Assembly (NCBI GenBank): GCA_030068075.1
Contig: CM057829.1
Coordinates: forward strand, 84,931,132-84,995,131
DNA from: Paguma larvata
Taxonomy: Eukaryota; Chordata; Mammalia; Carnivora; Viverridae
Length of the DNA stretch: 64,000 nucleotides
Direction of reading: 5' to 3'
Each line of letters begins with the position of its first letter. The first letter of the stretch is position 1. The notes under the pieces were generated by a model. The model saw only the letters and a list, made by a program, of their open reading frames with translations. It did not search any database and was not told where the DNA came from. Shown in pieces: positions 1-11,292 of the stretch. A program made the translations under genes and the position numbers.

Positions 1-99
1 CTGTACAAAGATTTCTTGGATTAAAAATATGTGGGGATTTTTGGACAAAAAAAATCCAAAATACTTCTTGGATTTTTAAATTCAAATAATTTCTCTCTT

Positions 100-102
<3 letters not shown>

Positions 103-139
<37 letters not shown>
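103..139. repeat. (TC)n microsatellite with T-run
   Basis: About 15 TC units run straight into a run of T. It lies in AT-rich single-copy DNA. The short ORF across it is only Ser-Leu repeat coding and is not a gene. Confidence 0.9.
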
Positions 140-1200
140 GCTTACTTGCTTTTCTGTTTTCTTTCCTTAGTTTCAAATATTTATCAGATTCCTATTACAT
201 GTCAGATAGCAATAACTAATGCATCATACTATGTACTATGGCCTTAAATAAAATATTTTTTAATTTCTAACTTGTTCTGAATATTGTATGTTGTGTTAGG
301 CAGAGATTATAAATGATTTGTCCTTCAAGTGTGTAACATAGTGTGAGCACATAGTTCATTAAATGGTTCTTCTATTCGAGGTCCATTTAGGAGAACAAAA
401 CACAAAGTATTTGAGGCTCTGAAAAATTCCAACCAAGAAGGACAACAATAAATTCATTTATTAATCCATCCACTCACTAGTGCAGTCATGTGGTCTAAAT
501 AGAGCGTCACCCAGCAGCTGGATTTCACGAGTGAAAAGGCACAGTAGTGCAAAACCATGGCATGTTCCTGGAACTATAAGTATTCAATATTCTTGGAGAA
601 TAAAGTTGGTAGTAAAAAGGAAAGGAAGTGGTGGGAGATAAAGTGATGCAGATAAACATCAGATCACAAAATACCTTTAGTGACAGACGATTGAGCTTAG
701 ATTTTACTTTATAGGTGATGGCCTCTGCTATGTAGGACCCTGGGAAACAGTGAAGAGGTTTGGAGAGCGTGAGCCCAGATTCTGTAGTCTAAATGAATGA
801 GATGAGGAGGGCAAAAATGGTGCGGTGTAGATGTACGGGAGTCGAGTCCACGTAAAAGTACCCATTTTGGAGGCAGGATTATTGGAAACTGAAAGATACA
901 CAATGTGGAGATTGAAAGTCAAGGAGCAGTCTGGGATGATTCCCTGGTTTGGACATGGTGCTGACATTCAAAAAGATATTGGAAGGGGGTCAGGTTTGTT
1001 GGGGTTGATATTACAGTAATGTTTTCATACCTGAACTCCATCATTTTTTGTTTGTGTTTGTTGACGTATAAAAAGTGTAGTGGGAGACTGAGAGACAAAC
1101 AGAAATCCATCTATCAGAATTCTCAGGTTTCGAACTAAAATGTTTCTTCTTTTTCTGTCACTCACTGCCCACTCTCCTATCATCAATTACCAGTCCCCTA
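140..1200. other. Single-copy AT-rich DNA, nothing recognised
   Basis: I see no repeat family, no exon-like open frame with splice signals and no RNA gene here. The overlapping 62-79 codon ORFs at about 709-1110 lie on both strands, which is what chance predicts. Confidence 0.5.
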
Positions 1201-1309
1201 GCCTTTTGCTTCTGTCCTATACTTGGCCAGTCTGCCTCCTAATAAATGTCTATACCCGTCTCCAGTTTTCACTTCTCTGCTCAATCTTGAAAAACACAGC
1301 TTTGTAAAT

Positions 1310-1445
1310 GCTATTTATATACCGGTATCTTCCTCATCTACTTGAAGAGGGCATCAATTCCTTGAGGGCAGGGTTTATGTATACCATAAAGCAGGCCACC
1401 AAAGTATCTGACATAAAATAGATATTTGATGTATTGAATTCTTAT
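1310..1445 (+). repeat. LINE L2 3' end fragment
   Basis: The run GAGGGCAGGGTTTATGT followed by ACATAAAATAGATATTTGATG matches the L2 3' UTR phrase 'GAGGGCAGGGACC...CATAGTAGGTGCTCAATAAATG' in sense orientation. It is heavily diverged, so the boundaries are soft. Confidence 0.5.
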
Positions 1446-2740
1446 TTAAGTGTTCTCAAGCCACAAAACCCGGAGTGAAGGATTCTCTATCACTCTTAGT
1501 GCTTCCCTACTGTGCTTCGTAGAATATATGATTTGTAATCTGTATGTAAATTGCATAAATCTTGTTTAAATAATTCAGAATTAAATATAATCTTGTTACT
1601 AGTCCCCGAATATAAACAGACATCTACTCATATTAAGATACATCTTTTCCATATGGTTTTACTTCTAAAATCCTGTTTCTACGTAGCAAAAGAATAGTAG
1701 TCCTGCAATAGAGGTATCGGCAATGTGGGGCGGGAAAAAAGTACTGGACCGATTGACTCGGTGACTTGGCTGACTCCATGACGGACTTCAGAGGTGCATC
1801 TCTTAACTCCCTGGACATTAGTTTTTTCATTCATAAGAGCACTTATCTACGGGCATCTCTAGCTTCGAATTTCTTTTACCTATGTTTGTTTGTTTTTGAA
1901 ACTCTATTTAGGACACTAAAGAATCTACTGACACAGTATAGTCACCACTACTACTTCTTACTAATAATCCTGGTGAGTCTCTTCTTGTCATGGCCTCGCC
2001 CTATTGTGGAAAAATATTATTGAAGAACAGTATTCTCTCCGATATTATGTTTATATAGAAATAAAAAAATAGTGGCAATTATTATCTGGATTGTTCAGAA
2101 AAAGAAAGGTTTACTAGAAACATCCATGTGATTAAAGCATAATTAATTTTGCTTGAAATTTTTCTTTACCTAGTTATCTTTGCCTAGGGAAGATATGACT
2201 ATACAGACTTATTTGTATTTTGATATCCTACTCAAAAACAGAAAATAATTGGCATTCAGAAGAACACATATCCCTAAAATACCTAGAAACTTTCTATAGA
2301 ATGACAAATATTTACATGGTTGCCTACATTTCTTTCCCTTTTTGTAATTGGATTTTTAAAAATATATGAAATATATTTTCTTAATTTCTAGAATAAAATA
2401 ATAATTCTTACCTGGTAACATTATAGTCATTTCTACCTCACTGGCTCTGACTTCACACTGAGTTATTCTTTAGGCGTTAATCACTATAAATGTCTCAAAC
2501 AGTCGAAAAACAAAAAACAAAAATTTAGCACTGAAATTATAAAGAGATCATAAGAATTATGAAAACTAGTGACATTTTATAAAAACATTTTATAGCTGAA
2601 AAACATTTCTCAGAGGATACAAATATATATGTATATGTATTTGTATTTGTATGAATGTGTGTGTATACATACACGCACACATAGTTTTTTAACACAGGAA
2701 TAAAACTGTATATCAAGTGTTTTGTTTTTTTGCGTGTGGG
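1446..2740. other. Single-copy DNA with a TATG/TG-rich stretch
   Basis: Nothing gene-like was recognised. About 2618-2682 is an imperfect TATGTAT/TGTG/CACA low-complexity stretch. Confidence 0.45.
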
Positions 2741-2941
2741 TTTTTTAAAGTTTAATTATTAATTTAGAGAGAGAGAAAAAGAGAGAGGGAGAGAGAGCGA
2801 GCATACAAAGAGGGGAGGGCCAGAGAGACGGAGAGAGAATCCTAAGCAGCCTTCACAACATGGGGCTCAAAGTCACGAACTGTGAGATCATGACCTGAGC
2901 TGAAGTCGGATGCCTAACCAACTGAGCCACCCAGGTGCCCC
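2741..2941 (-). mobile_element. CanSINE (cat-type tRNA-derived SINE), antisense
   Basis: Antisense copy: T-rich tail and GAGAGA stretch on the left, tRNA-like head on the right ending ACTGAGCCACCCAGGTGCCCC. I could not define a TSD. Its head faces the head of the next SINE 31 bp away, making an inverted pair. Confidence 0.9.
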
Positions 2942-2972
2942 TGCAAGAATATTTTTAAATGAAAAAGAGACT

Positions 2973-3197
2973 GGGGTGCCTGGGTAGCTCAGTCTGTTAA
3001 GCGCCTGACTTCTGCTCAAGTCATGATCTCCGGATCCAAGAGTCTGAGCCCCACATTGGGCTCTGTGCTGACAGCTCAGAGCCTGGAGCCTGTTTTGGAT
3101 TCTGTCTCCTTGCTCTCTGCCCCTCCCCCACTCATGCTCTGTCTGTCTGTCTGTCTCTCTCAGAAATAAATAAACATTAGAATTGTTTTTAAAAAAG
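2973..3197 (+). mobile_element. CanSINE, sense, with TSD
   Basis: Starts GGGGTGCCTGGGTAGCTCAG and ends with an A-rich tail. It is flanked by near-identical direct repeats gaaaaagagact (2961-2972) and gaaaaaagagact (3198-3210), the TSD of L1-driven retroposition. Part of the CT-rich region has become a TGTC repeat. Confidence 0.95.
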
Positions 3198-3210
3198 GAA
3201 AAAAGAGACT

Positions 3211-5246
3211 ATGGATATCAATATCATGAAAATAATATTTTAAAAAAATCACTCTGTTGCTAATCTGATCAAGAATTGCTAGGCTACGTAGGTTGAGGCT
3301 TCAATCACCTTGAACTAAGATCTTGTTTGTGACTCCATTTGGTTTTGTCTGCCTTAATAGCACTTTAGCTCAGGCTTGCACTTTCAAAAGTAATGTTTGA
3401 ATAATAATAATAAAAAAAAAAACTAAGTAATTTTATATGAGTATATGGGGAAGAAGTAGGAACAAAAGTGCATAGACGTCATAATTTAGATAATTTTTGT
3501 GCGTGTCCCACATTCAAAAGAAAATCAATGCATATGTGTACAAACAAAAGCCTTTGTTCTTGGTAATTTTTTCCTTACCTACAATTTGCTCTAAATCGAA
3601 GGAATGATTCCTTGAGCAAAGACCAAGTTAAGGTATCATGACCTATATAATTGTGCGTCAAGCTGACTCTGATTCCTCATTGAATTTTCCGAATTCAGTC
3701 ATTTAACTTTCTTTGGCACAAAGAGACGGACCTTATTTAACAGGCCCATTTGCATTTACAATTACTCAGATTTGAATGGAGATATTCCAAAAATCCATAT
3801 ATTTTGAAAAGCTCAATCGTGCCTGATAAACTAATGTAAAAAAACAAACAAAAATAAACTTTATTTTCCAACAATAAAGCTGAATGAAATATGTGATTTA
3901 TTTCTTCTTATATTGTTTGATATTTGCGTATCTGACACAGAACCTCTCAACTAGCAAGTAAGCATTAATTGAACTCTTGGAATTAGCACTGGAATCTTGT
4001 CAGTAATTTGTTGAGTTTATTTGCCTGACTTCAACACAGCTAAAACCACCTTATTGAGAACCACAGTCTGTGCTGTCTTCATGATAAAAATTATTTTATT
4101 TAGAAATAGTTTTTACAGTTCTCTAATTACTATGTTAATGATTCATATGAATTTTAAGTAATATGTTTACTATGCTCTGTATGAAAGTACTATATCAATT
4201 AAGTATTTTAATTAAATAATAATGGCAATTCTGGTATAAATAAATTCACCCTGTTTATTTTTAACATCAATTACTGCTAATATGTACAGTCTTGTATGTT
4301 CTGCCTGCCTATGAATATTTCAAAATGCTCGATATGCCAGGTAACTAATTTCTTTCGATAAATGAAGGCAGAATATGGGAAGCCCATGGAACTGTAGAAG
4401 GGGTGAAATGGGCCAGGCTTACCATGGGGAGAATTTCAGGACTCAGGGACTCAGACATGCAGCAGATGGATGCTTCAGTGAGATGAGATTGGCTAAACCA
4501 CTTGATTGATTATCATAGTCAGGGGGCAAACCAAGACGTGAACATTGGAAAGCAGAGGCAATTCATGCTAGAGCAAAGTGGCTTGTGGAAATGTCAGAGC
4601 AGGGGCTCAGTAACCAGCAACAGTCACACTAAAAGAAAGAAAATGGGTATTAAGAAAAAGTCATAGCAAACATCGAAAAGCAAAAGTAAGTTGAAGCAGA
4701 TGGGGCTAAAATGAATGTTCAGAGTTGAGATAGAACTTGGCCTGATCCTCAGAGGCTCTTCAAGTTGTCTTTATTTTGGATTATTCTATGTGCAACCTAG
4801 GTGTGGTTTCTGACCTCATCATCTAACATATGCGCTTTGTTGATTCCTAGATAGTTACATCTCCAATTACTTCATTTTTGAGCATATTTCAAACCAGACA
4901 CTGTACTAGGTACCGATATTGCTGAAAAATCCTAACGACTGACAAGTAATTACCATCTAAGATAGTAGATACTTTTGGAATTGACTGCTGGGACACAAAG
5001 CACAAGAGATTCGGGGGATATCCAGGGACCTGGCATATGGTTGTATACTCCCTACAAGATAATAGCTACTTAGCAGTGGGAAAAGTTGGGTGGGGAGTGA
5101 AACCCAACCCGAAACTCACCTGTTAAGCTGTGCGGCCTGGCCTGGTTACTCTGGTGAGGTTATTGCCATGCCACTGTATCTTGGAGGAGACATCTTCTTT
5201 TGGGTTCTGTCCATTCCACGGGGGCACCTTTCTTGTAGTTTGCCCT
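3211..5246. other. Single-copy AT-rich DNA
   Basis: No gene or young repeat was recognised. A weak phrase at about 4870-4960 (GACACTGTACTAGGTACCGATATTG) resembles the 'GGCACTGTTCTAGGCACTGGGGATA' stretch of antisense L2, but is too short to call firmly. Confidence 0.45.
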
Positions 5247-5308
5247 AGGTAGTTCAATGTGGGATAGAGGAGATAAGAGGTAGTTCAATGTGGGATAAGA
5301 GGAGAATG
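5247..5308. repeat. 31-bp tandem duplication
   Basis: The 20-mer aggtagttcaatgtgggata occurs at 5247 and again at 5278, followed each time by a GAGGAGA-type sequence. This is a head-to-tail duplication with a 31-bp period and few differences. Confidence 0.9.
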
Positions 5309-5620
5309 GCTACCCGAACCTCTTAAAGGCCACCTCCAATTTAAAATGCACCATGACCTGGAGTCTGATTTTCAGCTTTCTAAATACAAAAATCTAATCT
5401 TGCTAAAGAAATGAGAGTGGATCAGTGGGTCCAGTTTTTGCTTTTGTGCAGCTCACTCTTTCTTCGTATGTGTATAGGTGGTTTCAGTATTCCAGCTCTG
5501 CCTCATTACATGTGGAATAGTATTCAGATTCCTTGATAAGCTATTCAACGATGTCTTTCAAACTATTCATTAAGACTTATAGGGAAAAAATGCATTTTAT
5601 GTCATGACCCATATATGCAC

Positions 5621-5682
5621 GTACATGCGTGTGCACGATCACATATGCACACGCACCCATGCACGCACACATGCAAGCATCG
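5621..5682. repeat. Degenerate GCAC/CATGCA-rich simple repeat
   Basis: Alternating purine-pyrimidine tract (ACATGCGTGTGCACG, ATGCACACGCACC and similar). It is an imperfect CA/TG repeat with Z-DNA potential. Confidence 0.6.
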
Positions 5683-5859
5683 TTTTATGAAAAATGTATT
5701 TTTGAAATATGCCACGCACTCTGATTTTTCTGTTTTATTCTTTTCTGTTCTATTTCATTTCTAAAAAATTGTTGCAACTTACCAAATCGATTTCAAGACC
5801 CACAAATTGGTCACAGACCACAGTCTGAAAAACATTGATCTATAACTCCATACAGTTCC

Positions 5860-6160
5860 ACTCTGTCTAAGGTGTTTGCACGTGATATTCCCGCTGCCTT
5901 AAACTCCTCAAGCAGAGATCTCTGCAGGAATGGTTCCTTCTTTTCTTTTAAGTTTCTACTCAAATGTCACTATTTCAAAGAAGCCTGTGTTTTTCACCTG
6001 ATGCAAAGATTTTCAACGCTATGGACAAGGATTCATTTATTTGTTAACTTGTTTATTTTATGCCCCTTACTTACCTCTCCATAAGAGAGGAGAACACGTT
6101 TTCTTCACTGCTACAGCCTTACAAATGCTGGCATGGTGGCAAGCGATTAATAAATACATA
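5860..6160 (+). repeat. LINE L2 3' UTR, sense
   Basis: Phrases in the L2 order are recognisable: GTGTTTGCACGTGATATTCCC ('GCCTTTGCACTTGCTGTTCCC'), then CTACTCAAATGTCACTATTTC, then TTCATTTATTTGTTAACTTG, ending near GCGATTAATAAATAC. Diverged; internal deletions are likely. Confidence 0.65.
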
Positions 6161-6375
6161 TGCTTTTTCTATTATGCATGCACATCTGTCCCCAAATTCC
6201 CAAGGATTGTTTTACAATAAGAATACCATTTGGGGTCAACCTGGAAAGCTTTATCCAAAGATCATTGTGTCCTCCCTCTAAGGGCATGCTACATTAAAAA
6301 AATATATCAAAATGAGGGGAATTAATCGTGTATTTGATTTAAGTGGCATCAAAAAGAGCATGTCTTTCACAATGC

Positions 6376-6502
6376 TTTACCTCCTCCAATGACCAGAAAA
6401 TCTTCTGTCTGAAATGGGAAGGACACTCTTCTTCTTACTGTGCTTTAATGGCAAATCCAAACTCTATTTGGTCTTTCCTTTTCACAGAGAGAGGGATCCA
6501 GG
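6376..6502. repeat. Duplicated block, copy A (127 bp)
   Basis: This block aligns to 7451-7574 with about 14 mismatches and one 3-nt gap, roughly 89% identity by hand count. It runs from TTTACCTCCTCCAATGACC to GGGATCCAGG. Both copies are open in the same plus frame and the gap keeps that frame, but nothing else suggests coding. Family unknown. Confidence 0.85.
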
Positions 6503-6864
6503 TTTTTCATGGCCTGAATCTTACATAGTTTGGGGGCCTTCTTTAAGAATAGAAAATGACAAATGCAACATGTCTTTCCAATGTCCCCGGTAGAAAGAAA
6601 ACTGCGTTGGAGAAATGGTAAGAATAGTAGTCTTAACGGATTGCAGTGGGGATATCTCACTTATGCAAATTTTGCTGGAAGGTATGATCCTCTCTTGGAG
6701 CTGTAGAAAGGCCATGCAAGCGAGGAGCCCAATGATGTCTAAGTGTCATTCACATCACACTATATCTGCCTCTGCTTCTAGGTGCGTGTTTAGTCACAAG
6801 ATATATTTTCTACAGTAGAGTAAATGTTTTACAATTTCCATTTACTGAATTGCAATCAAATCGT

Positions 6865-6884
6865 CGTTGTTGTTGTTGTTATTG
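6865..6884. repeat. (GTT)n short microsatellite
   Basis: About six GTT units in AT-rich DNA. Confidence 0.8.
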
Positions 6885-7234
6885 TTTCCTGTGTGAGACT
6901 ACGAACATGCTATTTTGATGAACATTATGGGTATTTTCCTAATTTCGCTTCATAGTCTTAAACCCCAGAATTTTGGTTTAGGCCCTGAGATAGCTAATTG
7001 CATTCCTTACCTCTGGATTTTGTGACATTTAACTTCATAAAGGAAATGTATTTTCCACTTCCAGATGAACAGGAGCCCTTTCTACTCCTCCCCGAAACGT
7101 CCACACCAAAACGAAAGTAGAACAGGTCTATGATAGAAAAATGCCGTAGGTGCTATAGGTGGGGACTCAAGCCACACACTAGGCATTGAGAAAGGAATCC
7201 AGAAATCTCTTAAGAGTCACTGGATGATTACAGA

Positions 7235-7895
7235 GAGTGCCTTGGTTTTCCATTTGCATTTGCTTGAACAAATTGCTGCAAATTTAGTGGCTTGAAACAA
7301 CAAAAATTTATTATATTAAAATTCTCTAGCTCAGAAGTCCAATGTCAGGCCTCCATGAGCTAACTTCAAGGTGACAGCAGGGCCGTTTTCCTCTCTGGGA
7401 TCTCCAGGGGAGAATTAACGGATTGCAGCAAATTAACGGATTTGCTTGCGTTTACCTTCTCCAATGACTGGAAAATTTTCTATCTGAAGCAGGAAGGACA
7501 CTCTTCATACTGTGCTTTAACGGCAAATCCAAACTCTGTTTGGTGTTTACTTTTCACAGAGAGTGGGATCCAGGTGCGTGTCTTTTCCATCTTCCAGAGG
7601 CTGTTAGCATCCCTGTCTCATGGCTTCCTTCCTCTATCTTCAGAATCAGCAACTTTGCATTTCTCTGAGGTGATACCTTCCTCTGACCACAACTGGGAAA
7701 AGTTTCTCTGTTTATAGACCCGTATGAATACATTAGACCCAATAGATAATACAAGATAACACTGATCATAAGGTCCTTACCAAAATCATATCTGAAAAGT
7801 CTCTTCTACCAACCAGGTAACATAGTCACAGGTTTTGGGGATTAGAACTTAGACATCTTTGCATATCTGCCTATCGTAGTGGGTAAGTGGTTGAC
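7235..7895 (-). mobile_element. MaLR (MLT1/MST-like) LTR, antisense, interrupted
   Basis: Antisense phrases of MaLR LTRs occur in order: GTGGCTTGAAACAACAAAAA, CAGAAGTCCAATGTC, ACAGCAGGGCCGTTTTCCT, CCAGGGGAGAAT, then after a break TTCCAGAGGCTG, CTCATGGCTTCCTTCCT and GGGGATTAGAACTTAGACATC. These are ancient non-autonomous ERVL-related elements. The break at about 7416-7575 holds copy B of the duplicated block, so that block lies inside the LTR. No viral gene is present. Confidence 0.7.
7451..7574. repeat. Duplicated block, copy B (124 bp)
   Basis: Second copy of the 6376-6502 block, in the same orientation about 1.07 kb away. It is preceded by a small direct repeat AATTAACGGATT (7413 and about 7431). 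TTAACGGATTGCAG also occurs near copy A, but downstream of it at about 6634, so the order of the pieces differs between the two loci. Confidence 0.85.
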
Positions 7896-8396
7896 CAAAG
7901 TTTTCAAAAGATAAACACTAGAAAACTGTGGCCATAAGCTTGGAAACCATTAAATAGCTGTCACCATTATTCAAAAAAGAAAAGACAAAGTCCTCAATGG
8001 AAGTGTTGGTAGTTTGAAAAGAAAGCTTTGCTGTATATATAGTTAGGAAGGATTGACAAAGGAAAGTCAGGGATAGAAAGGAGAAAAAAAGCTACCCCAA
8101 GTTTCGAACTTGGGCACAGGGATAAATGGTAGTTCCATTGGTGAAGACAGGGACTAGAAAAGAGAAGAATGGGTGGTAAGTTTGTATTGACATACTGACC
8201 TAAGGTTGCTGTGGCACTTGTGCTAAATACAGGTGAAGATGTGTATATTCTCCAAGGAACTAAAGCTAAAAAAAAATATGTACTGGATATTCTAATAGCA
8301 TATATTTTACTCCTTCGGTAAATATTTCTGAACATCTCCTGAGTGTCTGAAATGAGAAATAGGAAGGAGAACTGACCAAGTACAATTCAGTATTTG

Positions 8397-8420
8397 AATT
8401 GTATCAGTATTGATACAATT
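8397..8420. repeat. Perfect 10-bp inverted repeat
   Basis: Arms aattgtatca and tgatacaatt are separated by 4 bp. It could form a small AT-rich hairpin. No T-run or gene context supports a function. Confidence 0.6.
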
Positions 8421-8469
8421 GGATCAGTATACCTGATTCAAGGTCCAGCTTTTCAGGGGGAATGACGCA

Positions 8470-8706
8470 GAAGCAGTAAAGCCAAGTGATGAAGAGCAGG
8501 GACCCTGAGTCAGACTGCCTGCGATTGAGCCCTGATACATCTTCCTCCTACTAGGGTCACCAGTAAATTACTTAATCTTACTGTGCTTCATCTTCCTTTC
8601 CTCTAACATGGAAATATTAATAAAAGCATCTTTTTTATAGTTTTGTTGTGAGTTAATACATGTAAAATTCCTAGAACATTCTTAACATGTAGTAGCTTTT
8701 AAATAG
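8470..8706 (+). repeat. MIR SINE, sense
   Basis: MIR phrases occur in order: GAGTCAGACTGCCTGCGATTGAG, AATTACTTAATCTTACTGTGC, CATGGAAATATTAATAA, GTTGTGAGTTAATACATGTA and AACATGTAGTAGCTTTTAAATA. This is nearly the full length of this old mammalian tRNA-derived SINE. Confidence 0.8.
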
Positions 8707-9522
8707 GTACTAATTATAATTATAGGAAGGCAAGAAAGCAACTATGAAAAGGGTGTCCCTGAAGAAAGAGTTTTGGCTGGTCTAAACCATAAAGTAATAG
8801 ACAGGAAATGGAGTGGAAAATAAAGAGTTTCAGAAAATAATCTCTTCTCCACAAGTGTGGCGTCTTCTCGGTACTGTTCTCTGTAATCCTAAAGTCCCAA
8901 GCTTCTCTATTCTGAAGTGTCTTTCTAAGAATTACACAAGCAAGTACTAACATTCAGTCTCCTGGGATGTCAGTTGCCTATATACCAAAACACATGCTAC
9001 TCACTGACAAAATTCACTACCTAAATTGCACAATAAAAACATTTATACAAAATTTATACAACTCAGTCTAATAAAGGAGTTACGTTTTAGTTCTTTCAGT
9101 AAGTCAGTAAACAGTTCTTTCTTATTTCTTACCTATCTCATGGAGGCCATTCTGCTTCAAAGTCAACACCCAAGGGAAACAATCAGAAATAAATTTGAAA
9201 AGGAATGGTTTTTAATAATTGTCCATTTGTGATACAGTGGAAATAAACGAGAGATCTACCAGACTGTTGGCCTCAACTTTTTCAAGTTCTAGAGTGAGAA
9301 ACATGAATTAGAAAATTGTTTTGAATTTTTTCTTTAATCTCTGTTACACTTATATTTATTATTTCCTTTGGGTTATGAATTCCTTGAGTATCTCTTTTTC
9401 ATTTACAGTAAAGAAAGAACTCAAGACTTGGATTATAATAAAATCTTGGGGAAAGACTGAAATTCTCAACAGATTGGTATAACTAATGTAGATCAGGATT
9501 ATTGATCTACAGGATCCTGATT

Positions 9523-9680
9523 ATTATGTATCAGGAGCTGTATGGAAGCACTATATGTCATTTACTATTTACAGTAATTCCCCAAGGCAAACGTGATATT
9601 TTATTTTTAAAATGAAAAAGTGAGAAATAAAGTAATCTGCCTAATGGAAGAAGCCAAGATAGGAATCCAGGCCATACTTG
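9523..9680 (-). repeat. MIR SINE, antisense fragment
   Basis: GTCATTTACTATTTACAGTAATTCC, AAAATGAAAAAGTGAGAAATAAAGTAATCTGCC and AGATAGGAATCCAGGCC follow the antisense MIR order (AGATGAGGAAACTGAGG...AACTTGCC...GGATTCGAACCC). Diverged. Confidence 0.55.
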
Positions 9681-9699
9681 AGATAGTTTTTATTTTGTT

Positions 9700-9850
9700 T
9701 TATTCTTTCATTTCTATCATGTTTATTAAGCACTTAATATATGCCAGGCAGTTTTGGATAATGATCGCTATTCCTATGAAATATTCAGTGTTTTCCTTTG
9801 GTTCCTCAATGGTGAACAAAAGATTTCCAAAAAATTTTAGAAAAGGATTC
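9700..9850. repeat. Possible antisense L2-like fragment
   Basis: CATGTTTATTAAGCACTTAATATATGCCAGGCAG resembles 'TTTATTGAGCACCTACTATGTGCCAGGCACTG', the antisense 3' end of L2. Short and diverged. Confidence 0.45.
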
Positions 9851-9914
9851 GTGGTGCAAAATTAATTTTATTGCTTTCACAGGACAGTGATAGACTTGTG
9901 AAAATGCAGTAATA

Positions 9915-10065
9915 ACATTAAGTACCTGCTAGGTATTTGGCACATGTTAGAAGATTTTATCTTCATAACAAAGATTAAGTTAGGCATTCCATTTGCAGGA
10001 GAAACTGACATTCAAAGAACTTGGGTACCTTATAGAACTAATGAGCGGTGGAGGCAGAATTGCCC
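9915..10065 (-). repeat. MIR SINE, antisense fragment
   Basis: TTTTATCTTCATAACAAAG, GGAGAAACTGACATTCAAAG and a GAGCGGTGGAGGCAGAATTGCCC tail follow antisense MIR (CCTCACAACAACC, GAGGAAACTGAGGC, AGTGGCAGAGCC). It is the second such fragment within 400 bp. Confidence 0.55.
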
Positions 10066-10309
10066 AATATGTCCAAAGACATATTTATCTCTGAAAATAC
10101 TGACAAAATGGCCCCGGACTCAAATAAGGAAGGATATACAGTATATGCTATGCCTTCCTTAGTTCTTCTCAGTGTGCTTTGGTTTTGGGAAACTACTATA
10201 GTGATGAAACCTGTTTAATATTGTTGGAATTATCGTCCTAAACTAATATTGCCATATAAGCTGGATAATAGCAAATGACACCATTTAATCCAAGCACTTT
10301 AACATCCTA

Positions 10310-10395
10310 TTTAATCAGGGTCATGCACATAATATGTGGGATACAGTGCAAAATAAAAATATGGAGGCTTTTGCTCTAAAAACAGGAGAAAAGTA
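10310..10395. repeat. Possible old interspersed repeat, part 1 (unnamed)
   Basis: TCATGCACATAATATGTGGGATACAGTGCAAAAT is a phrase I associate with an old mammalian repeat, often followed by the phrase seen at 11160-11292. I cannot name the family with certainty. Confidence 0.3.
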
Positions 10396-11159
10396 CTATT
10401 AAAGGCATTGAATATATTTTTCCCTTTTTTGGCAGTCTTTCTGTCAACATGTCATGTTGTTTATTTTTTGCTGTTCAGTGTTGTTCTAAGTAAATTAAAA
10501 TTTTTAGTTATTAACGTAAGTTTTACTATTCATCTTTACATTATGCAATGTCAGTCTTAATACAAGTTGTCAGAACATTTAATTTGCATGCAAAATCACC
10601 TGAAATTATAATTCATATTTATAGCTCATACATTCATATATATTTCATTGTTAGTAGATCAATGAAAGTTTTGTGAAAAACTATTTCAAGTGTTTCTATT
10701 TTACTTCTTGATATATACACATTTGAACAACACTCTGCTTTCAGTTTACTCTGAATAAGAAACAACTGAAAAGGAAAGAAACTATCAGATTCCCTATGTG
10801 TACCTTTTCTTTCATTTGTAGTATAAATGGTTGGCTGATGCAGGAGAAGTAGGAATATGATAGGATTCTATGTTTGTTTGTGTTTATTAGAATAACATTG
10901 ACTTCTGTCTGCATTCAAAGCATGGCCTCTTGGTGTCATCCGTGTGCCCCCTTTCTTAGTCACAGACATAACACTTTTACCTAGAATTCACTTTGAGTCT
11001 CCTGTGCATTGTGGGTCCACCAGAATTCTGTGTTCACAATGTAGTAGGAAGGTGTATGCAAACAGAGCTGCAAGGAGTGGTGGCCACACATGTTGCCTGT
11101 ATCCCTTCTGCTTATATGCACTCTACATTGTCACGGTTAAATCTGAATTTCAGTTACAA

Positions 11160-11292
11160 CACACAAGTTCAAAAATGAAGTTATTACTAATTTCAAGGCA
11201 GCCACCACAGAGCATTAAACCAAGCATAGGGCCCTCTGAGCACAGAGTCCTGTGTAACCGCATAGGTCAAAAGCCCATGCAGTTGTAGTGTT
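11160..11292. repeat. Possible old interspersed repeat, part 2 (unnamed)
   Basis: CAGAGCATTAAACCAAGCATAGGGCCCTCTGAGCACAGAGTCCTGTGTAACCGCATAGGTC matches a remembered mammalian repeat phrase (AGCATTAAACCAAGC...GGGCCCTGTGCRACYGCACAGGTC). The 114-codon ORF over it is chance. Confidence 0.35.

Noticed and set aside
5560..5842. Possible DNA transposon end (GGTCACAGACCACAGTCTGAAAAACATTGAT)
   Set aside because: The phrase resembles hAT-type ends but I could not find the other terminus or name the family.
7994..8335. 113-codon minus-strand ORF
   Set aside because: Hydrophobic/aromatic composition typical of AT-rich chance ORFs; no start context or exon structure.
10944..11288. 114-codon ORF
   Set aside because: Overlaps an old repeat phrase; no recognisable domain.
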